A DNA stretch of 64,000 nt from positions 186,001 through 250,000 of the forward strand of contig JAESIW010000090.1 of the NCBI GenBank assembly GCA_016802295.1, given 5' to 3'. The translations under genes were made by a program, and so were the position numbers. Positions 57,332 to 64,000 of the stretch are shown here, piece after piece. The notes below the pieces were generated by a model. That model had not been told where the DNA came from. It was given only the letters and a program-made list of their open reading frames with translations, and did not search any database. Origin of the DNA: Brachionus rotundiformis. Taxonomy: Eukaryota; Rotifera; Eurotatoria; Ploima; Brachionidae. How positions within the stretch are numbered: the stretch's first letter is position 1; every line of letters begins with the position of its first letter.

Positions 57332-58832
57332 TTATTGTGGATAGCGTTCAATTAGCATACCATGTCCCTTGGGATAGAAAAAATTAATACCAAATATAAA
57401 AAAAAATATTATCTAATTTACATGTCCTCCGGCAGCGCAGGCGGCCAACAAAGCAAACTGGCCATTCTCATGGTGCAACCTATTGGCCGCAGTAGTGACC
57501 AAACGAACACCAGTAGCGCCGAACGGGTGCCCAATGGACAACGAACCGCCCCATTTGTTAAATTTTTCAATCGGTATGGAGCCGACTTTTTCCTGTCGAT
57601 TCATGTAGTTCTTGGCAAACCAGTCCGACTCCAAGGCTTTCAAGTTAGCCAGAATTTGTCCCTTAAACAACCAAAATTAGACCAAAAAATTCTTCTTTTC
57701 TTAAAAACCTCACAGCAAAAGCCTCATGAAACTCCCAGACATCTATGTCCTTTATGGATAGGCCAGAGCTTTGCAATATCTTTGGTGTCGCATATGCCGG
57801 ACCAAGCAACAATTGATCCTTGGGATCCTGGGCTACATAGGTGAAATTTCTAAGATACGCTTTTGGCTTAAGGCCGAGCTGTTTGGCCTTTTCTTCAGTC
57901 ATAATCAAACAAGCTGAGGCACCATCGGTCAAATAGGAGGCGTTGGCAGCAGTCACAGTTCCGTGCTCTTTGACAAAAGCCGGTCTCAGGCTGGATAGCT
58001 TGTCCAAAGTGGAGACTCTAATGCCTAGATCGCGGGTCACTGGCTCGCTTTTGCCTGGCACAAACACTGGCTCGACATCGCTCAGTAGGCCCTCTTTGGT
58101 AGCCTTGTCGGCGAGTGTGTGCGATCTGAGCGCGAATTCGTCCTGTTCGCGACGCGTTACTCCAAACGCGGCTGCTAGTCTGTCACCTGAGTGACCCATG
58201 GTCTCGTTGGTAGAGAATTCGGCCACTGCAGGCAACTCCGGGCTCAAAGGTTTTGAGGAGAACACTTTGGACAAAAGAGCCAATCGGTCTGGCACTGTTT
58301 TGGCCTTGTTCATTGACAGAAGAAGCTTTCGCATGGGCCTACTGAAGCGAATGGGCACATCGCTCATGGTCTCCACTCCGCCAGCTATAACTACTTCAGA
58401 TTGGCCGGACAGTATTTGACCAATGCCAGTGGTAATTGCCTGATTGGAAGATATGCAAGCCAGAGTGACTGTGTGAGCGGGAATTTTTTGTGGAAAACCT
58501 GCTGCCAGAGATGCCTCACGTGCTACATTGGCAGTCTTCACTTCTTGTATGACAGTTCCCATTATGATGTAGTCAACATCGGATACATTTACATTGGTTC
58601 GCTTGACCAGGCCCAGCAACGCGTTTCGGGCTAGCTCATAGCCCAATAGGTCTTTGTAAGCGGAGAATGAAGGTAAAAATGGTGTACGAACACCGTCGAT
58701 TAAGACTATGTTCTTGTCAAATTGGTGCTTGGCTTTGCGTGCTGGCGCTGTCGAGGCCAAACGAGCTGACATGGTAAACAGCCTAGAGCTCAACAAGTGA
58801 GCCTGCTTGGTCAATTTAAGACTATATGCCAT
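57332..58832 (-). CDS. HADHB: Mitochondrial trifunctional enzyme beta subunit, 3-ketoacyl-CoA thiolase
   Basis: Three exons on the minus strand: 58832-57714, 57661-57422 and 57367-57332 (the last only 11 codons), with introns of 52 and 54 bp. Total 464 residues, close to the 474 of the human protein. It begins with a basic mitochondrial presequence-like segment (MAYSLKLTKQAHLLSSRLFT). Thiolase landmarks: VRTPFL, the acyl-accepting Cys126 in TLACISSNQ, EFHEAFA, GGSLSIGHPFGATG with the catalytic His, and CAAGGHGHGM spanning the last intron, which contains the second catalytic Cys. Together with the alpha subunit it performs the last step of mitochondrial long-chain fatty-acid beta-oxidation. 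The sequence follows HADHB much more closely than ACAA1/2. It is flanked on both sides by inverted copies of the GC-core element. Confidence 0.93.
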
Positions 58833-59449
58833 ATTGTTCTAGGAGTAAGTTTTGAGTTTTATCAAAAATAATTTCTATAGATATTTATATATATATACTA
58901 TAATTATTGGTTGGCGGTCTAAAGTTCACTTTTGAAATTTGCCAAAAATGTAGACTAAATAATGCGAGTACATTAATTTAAATTTTTATATTTTAGATTA
59001 TAAAATATGTGTGCTTTTTATTTAAAAAAGCTTATTTTTTGCAACAAAATTAAGTCAACTAAGTAGCATGGTGATTTCCAAAGGCAATTAAAGTGCTAGT
59101 GCCAAAGATTTGTGACCATTTAGAGCAAAAATCTTAAAATTTGTTTTTTAATCTATTTTGGTAAAGCAATTTTGGCCAAAGAATCACATAAAATAGCTGC
59201 CATCTCAATCCTTTGTCAAGTGGTTTAGATTTGGTCAATAGAGGTTTCTTTTATTTATGAGCTAGATAAAAATGGTCAAATAAAAACTGTCTGGTGAAAA
59301 TTGGTACAAGAGTGCCAATTTAGATTGTACTGTGTCAATTTAGTAGCCTAATTGATCTTTATAATAAAATAAAATTTGGATCCAAATAAAATTTTTTATA
59401 TGAGTATTTCTTAAAATATGTCATTTGTATTCTTGTTTTTATTTCATTT
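58833..59449. other. Upstream flank of HADHB
   Basis: AT-rich, with a TATATATATA run near 58885-58895. No repeat or open frame was recognised before copy C begins. Confidence 0.4.
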
Positions 59450-61058
59450 TTTAAATAATATATTTTTTTTAATTATTAAACAAAAGTCAAAAATTAAAAT
59501 ATTTTTATTAGATACTAAATTAAATTAAATTTAACCAAACTCAAAATTTGATAGTTAATGATTTTATGACGGTAACTACCAAATATTTAGATACAATTTA
59601 ATTTTTTCATCATTTATATAAAAAAAAATTGTTAAAGAGAACTAATTTATCAGTTTATTTATCAATTCATTTTATTGATTAGTTAACAAAAAAAAAGGAG
59701 AGGAGTCAATTTCAATTTAAGCTGAAAAGACATAAAGGATTTTACTATAAAAAGTCACTTTAACTATCTTAAAATATTAAATTAGCCAAATTAACTAATT
59801 TGGCTCAAAAGAGTATTAATAAGATGGGTATAAATAGGATGCGCAATTTTATTATTTTCATTTCATTTTTTAAATTCAGAAAATTTTCCGAAAAAAAGTT
59901 TCTAATTTTAAAAAATTTTAATAAATATTTTTAATGTAATTTTAATTTTAAAAGTAAATTAATAATCAGCTAATTGAACTTGATATGAAAATTTTTTGTC
60001 ATATGATATTCATTAAAATTTTAAAAATTTAGTAATTTAAATTAATAGAGATATTTAATAATTATTAAATTTAATAGTTGTATTTGATTAATTAATCACT
60101 AAGGGAAAGGATTACTAATTCTGATAAGACAACTAGCTTGGTAAAAAAAAAAAGATAAGGCGAAGAAAGGACAGTTGGGCTCAAAAGGTATAGAAGGAAT
60201 ACACAATTTCAAAGTTTGTTTACCAAAAAGAAGGTCAACATAACTCAGCATAAAATTCATAGCTTAAATATTAGATGACTGATATAGTTTTGTTTTTAAA
60301 AAAAACTTTAATTATCTTAAAGATTAAATTAGCTAAATTAGTAAAATTGGCTCAAAAGGGTATTAATAAGATTTGGTCAACAAACAAAGAGGAGAGGGGG
60401 CGAATGTACAGGTGAACTGGAGGGGTATAAATAGGATGCGCAATTTTATTATTTTCATTTCATTTTTTAAATTTAGAAAATTTTTCAAAAAAAAAGATTC
60501 TAATTTTAAAAGTATGGAAGCAGTCACCATAACTCTGCCGATCCGCAGGTCCCAAGCCCTGATGAAAAAAGAGGAGGGTGGTGGCAGCCACATGCATCGT
60601 ATGTGCGTGTGGTCTTTCACGTAGTCTGCAGAAGAGCTGTATGGCGGGTACATAGGCCTACGGGTCTTTGTCCAAGTCTTGTCGTATGAGGGCGCCGCTG
60701 GCTTCGACCATCTCCCAGTATAGAATCCGAAAGGAGCGAGAATCTGCTGTACAGCTGACCCTCTGCAGATAGTACGTAACTTTGGAAGCCTTAAGTTAAG
60801 ACTTTTAAGTCGCTTGGTTTGTGGTTCCAAGCTAGTCTAAATAGTTGTCGAGTTCGCAGCCATTGAGTGCTCGGATGAGTGGCGCTGTTTATGATGAACG
60901 TCCCACTGGCTTCTTAGGGAAAGTTAGGGCCGTCATAACTCTGCCAAAGCCGGTCCCAAGCCCGGTTGAGAAAAGAGGAGGGTGACTTAAACCAAAAGAA
61001 TAATTTTTTAAAATTTATTTGTTTATATGTATATATTAAATGGTATAAAAAAATTGAT
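59450..61058 (+). mobile_element. GC-core element, copy C (tandem, rearranged)
   Basis: It contains two TATA-leader modules. The first (59450-59905) has arm sequence plus GGGTATAAATAGGATGCGC and a truncated leader. The second (59910-60985) is complete, with the GC-rich core at 60520-60985. The arm segment that lies inside copy B is found before the first module here, so the copy looks like a partial tandem with one segment displaced. The flank 60987-61058 matches that of copy B. A minus-strand open frame crosses the core (60830-60363) but matches nothing I know. Confidence 0.65.
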
Positions 61059-62296
61059 ACCATCAAGTTTTAGAAAATTATCTTGGATATGGTTATTTTG
61101 TTATTGATGTTTTTTTCAATCGAACAAAACAATAAATTTTTTAATTCTTTCTTTGTTAAACCGTTTTTTATAGTTAATTTTCTTTTCTTATCTTTAAACA
61201 GATGAAAAAATAGTAATTTTATTTGATCAAATTTTTTAGTAGTTTTATTTTTATTCTAAAAGATTATAATTCTTTAAGTATATTTTTAATTAATAAATAC
61301 TACAGTTATATATTTTAGCCTTAGAAACACAACTAAATTTTTGATAAACGTTTCGCTGCCAATGGCAAAGTAAATTAATGGCATATTGCATTTATTCGAA
61401 TATTTTCCATGATTGTTTTGAGAGAATAGAAAACAAAATAAAATTTGAGGAATTTAAACATAATGATTTTAATTTTAATTATTTGATGGTTTAAAAATTG
61501 TTCTGTCTTCACCAAAAGCCAAATTCTGACCTTTTCTTTTTAAAATGCGTTTTCAAGAAATTACGTAATTTTCAAATACTTAAAGAATATTAATTATTTT
61601 GACCTTTATTTTAATGTAAAATTTTATTAAGCTCCTTGTTTAAGCAAATTAATCATTTAAATTTCTGTCCAAATGTATGGCTTTTTATACTTCCAAAATT
61701 AACTTAATTATATCAATTTATTTTACATTTAAGTGCATAAAAATGATATAAAAATTAAAATTATCACTCATAAATGTATTACAAAATGTTCACGTTATAC
61801 AAGCATGAATTATTTTTATTAAAGATAACAATTTAAAATAAAATAATTTAATTCATTGTGTAATTTTTTATTATTGAACAACAAATTAAGAAACAAATAA
61901 ATTCTATTAAATAAAAAATTAAAACAAAAAAATTTATATAATAAAATGTTCGTTAACTAACATGTGTATTTTTTATTATTACAAATAAAGTTATAACTAT
62001 TATACAATTTTTGTAATTCATTTTAGAACTTTATGGGTTCCGCTCGTATGATAACAAAATCATACATATAAAAAAATCTAGTTTACCATTGTCTCTGAAG
62101 GATTATCTAATCTAAAACAATACTAAAATGATATCCAATTTTAAGGTTAAAAATATTTTATTAAATTAAAGAAAATAACCATATTGGTATAATTTAAATG
62201 TCACATAAAATAAAGTTTAATCTCATATGCTCTGGTCTTGTTCTTGAGTATAAATAGAGTTCATATTAATTTTAAATACTCAATTTATTTTTTAAA
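61059..62296. other. Intergenic region upstream of UNC93-like gene
   Basis: 1.2 kb of extremely AT-rich DNA. No open frame, repeat or RNA gene was recognised, apart from the TATA box just before the next gene. Confidence 0.5.
62249..62257 (+). promoter_or_regulatory. TATA box of UNC93-like gene
   Basis: TATAAATAG lies 48 bp upstream of the ATG at 62297 in a less AT-rich context (TTCTTGAG..AGTTC). That spacing implies a very short 5' UTR, which supports this ATG as the start. Confidence 0.5.
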
Positions 62297-63895
62297 ATGT
62301 TTTTCCAAAATTGTCTAAAACTAAATGAAAAGCAAACAATTTATAAAAATTTCATCGCTTTTAACATTTGTTTTATCCTCATATTTGCGTCTTTTGACGT
62401 AATAGCGATGATATCAAGTAAAATGGGACTCAAATTTATAAATTTATCTATTAAATATAAACAAAAAAAGGTGTTCTGAACCAGGACGGCAGTCTTGGCA
62501 ACGGCAGCCAGGCCATAGTCTATTTGGTCCAGTTTTTGACCGGCCTGGTATGGCCACAGGTGATCATAGAGCTGATTGGTTTCAAATTTACCCTTATGCT
62601 TGCGCAGACATGCTATCTGGTATTTTTTATTGCAAACACTTTTCCAACTTGGTCGACGCTTGTGCCCGGCTCCATTTTGTCCGGCTTTGCCAACAGTCTT
62701 TCGTGGACCACGCTTGGCATTTACTTCACCATATTGAGCAAAAAATACTCCATGATCAAAAATATCACTTTTATTCATGCACAAACCCTGCTCTTTGGCA
62801 CTTTTGGCTCAATATTTTTTTTCAGTATAAACATACAAAAAATAATAATCTTTTTCCAATTTATTATTTTAATAATTTAAAAAGACTACGTGCTTGGCTC
62901 TATTTGGATCGGCACCATTCTAAAGCTCAAAGACCTACCAGTCAATTCAACATTTAACTATGCAGAGAGCTGCGGTGCCAACAATTGTCCAGCAACTGTT
63001 TTGCCCGAATCAGCTTCCAAGCCGTCCATTTCGTCTGTCTATGCTCTGTGCGCTACCATCAACGGTGCGTGCATTTTGTCCATTTTGGTGGCGTTTTTTT
63101 TCGTCGACGATCTTCAATACGACGAAAATATGAACCAAATTAAACGTGGCAAAATTGGCATTCAAAAAATAAGTAATTAAAAAAGCAATTAAATTTTTCA
63201 AAATTTATTTATTATTTATTATTTTTTAAAGTGTTTAAGTTTAAAAATGAGTTCAACAATTTGTTTGATTTGTCAAAACAGCTTAAAATCTGGTTGCTAA
63301 TGCCCATTGCTGTATTCCTTGGTTACGAGCTCACATTCATGTGGTTCGAATTTCATAGAGTAACAATTAAGCTTTTTTTAAAACCAATTATCTAATCTAA
63401 AACCCCAAGAGCTTTGTGTCCTGTCTAAAAAATGTGAATTTTATCGGCTGGGTGAGCATCACGTTCGGTCTGGCGGCCTCGCTGTTTTCGCTCATGTCCG
63501 GCAGGCTGGTCAAGTACATCGGCTTGCAGACAACAGTGGTGCTAATGCTGATGAAGTCGCTTATACTCCAAGTGTTCATGTTGTCATGGACACCGAATCC
63601 CGAGTCAGGAGTTTACATAATTTTCTTGATGGCGGTCTCTCTGGCTTTCACCGACTGCCTCGCCACTTCCCAAGTGCGCGCCATCTTTGGAATCTTCTTT
63701 CCCTCCAACCCGTCGGCCTACAGTGCTGCCATCATGTTTGAAACTGTCGGACTTGTCCTTGGTTCTGTCCTGTCCATCTACTTTTGTACTCAAATTAAAT
63801 TGTATGTTTTTATTGCCATTACTGTAAGTGGCATATTTTCCTACATCTTCCTGGAGATAAGACATAATGCCAAAACCCAAGATGAAAAATTCTAG
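62297..63895 (+). CDS. UNC93A-like: UNC93-like major facilitator family membrane protein
   Basis: Five exons: 62297-62417, 62471-62824, 62885-63172, 63232-63359 and 63410-63895, with introns of 50-60 bp and matching phases. Total 458 residues, the usual UNC93A length. About ten to twelve hydrophobic segments. Family landmarks: the first membrane segment after NFIAFN, STLVPGSILSGFANSLSWTTLGIYFTIL (compare WYTLIPTSILLGLGAAPLWSA), a lumenal loop with ESCGANNCP, LGYELTFMWFEFHRSFVSC, and the C-terminal CLATSQVRAIFGIFF and YFCTQIKLY blocks. UNC93 proteins regulate potassium channels in nematodes or traffic receptors in vertebrates; the role here is unknown. The usual N-terminal extension is short. 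Confidence 0.87.
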
Positions 63896-64000
63896 ACCAA
63901 CAAACAAACTTTCTATATATTTTTATAAATAGATACATATATATTATTTTTTTTATATATTTTTTTTTCTAAATCAAATTTTTTGTTTAATTTAAATTGA
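63896..64000 (+). other. 3' flank of UNC93-like gene
   Basis: AT- and T-rich end of the window. It could contain the 3' UTR, but no clear AATAAA is seen. Confidence 0.4.

Noticed and set aside
60363..60830. Protein-coding gene on the minus strand of copy C
   Set aside because: The frame spans repeat core and AT-rich leader, starts outside the core, matches no family I know, and is interrupted or altered in the other copies.

Overview
The window is nuclear DNA from an invertebrate animal with a small, strongly AT-rich genome. Genes have canonical GT-AG introns. Many introns are only 50-58 bp, next to a few of 1-3 kb that are full of mobile-element debris. The gene set (usherin, otoferlin-type ferlin, NACHT-TPR protein, SAM-domain sphingomyelin synthase, GCNT, UNC93, HADHB) is metazoan. 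A rotifer-like protostome would fit the base composition, tiny introns and LINE types, but the sequence alone does not prove it.

Layout. 1-14132 (+): 3' part of a giant usherin-like gene, about 24 fibronectin III modules and one transmembrane segment. Its fifth intron holds an intact antisense single-exon 7TM receptor gene (11347-12288). 14404-25118 (+): six-exon NACHT-TPR protein (nephrocystin-3/TTC41-like) with an RFX X-box just upstream. 26966-27730 (-): atypical dual-specificity phosphatase. 29596-31140 (+): GCNT-family glycosyltransferase, convergent with a SAM-domain sphingomyelin-synthase-like gene (31242-33092, -). 33537-35474 (-): three-exon gene for an unrecognised 116-residue membrane protein. 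38082-51819 (-): 13-exon otoferlin-like ferlin; the reconstructed exons keep frame over 2070 codons. 54362-55741 (+): chitin-deacetylase-like protein without catalytic residues. 57332-58832 (-): mitochondrial trifunctional enzyme beta subunit. 62297-63895 (+): five-exon UNC93-like membrane protein.

Mobile DNA fills most of the remaining space. There are several Mutator-like elements or MITEs with 9-bp target duplications (one keeps a SWIM zinc-finger transposase end), a TA-flanked pogo/mariner-like element beside a ferlin splice site, two fold-back elements, C-terminal fragments of at least three LINE groups, and three copies of an odd element with a GC-rich core. Two of those three copies form an inverted duplication around the HADHB gene.

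The genes do not form one pathway. The usherin-like and NACHT-TPR genes are both plausible ciliary or sensory genes, and the X-boxes support that for the latter. The ferlin and usherin relatives both act in mechanosensory or secretory membranes in vertebrates. No operons, CRISPR arrays or convincing intact RNA genes were seen.
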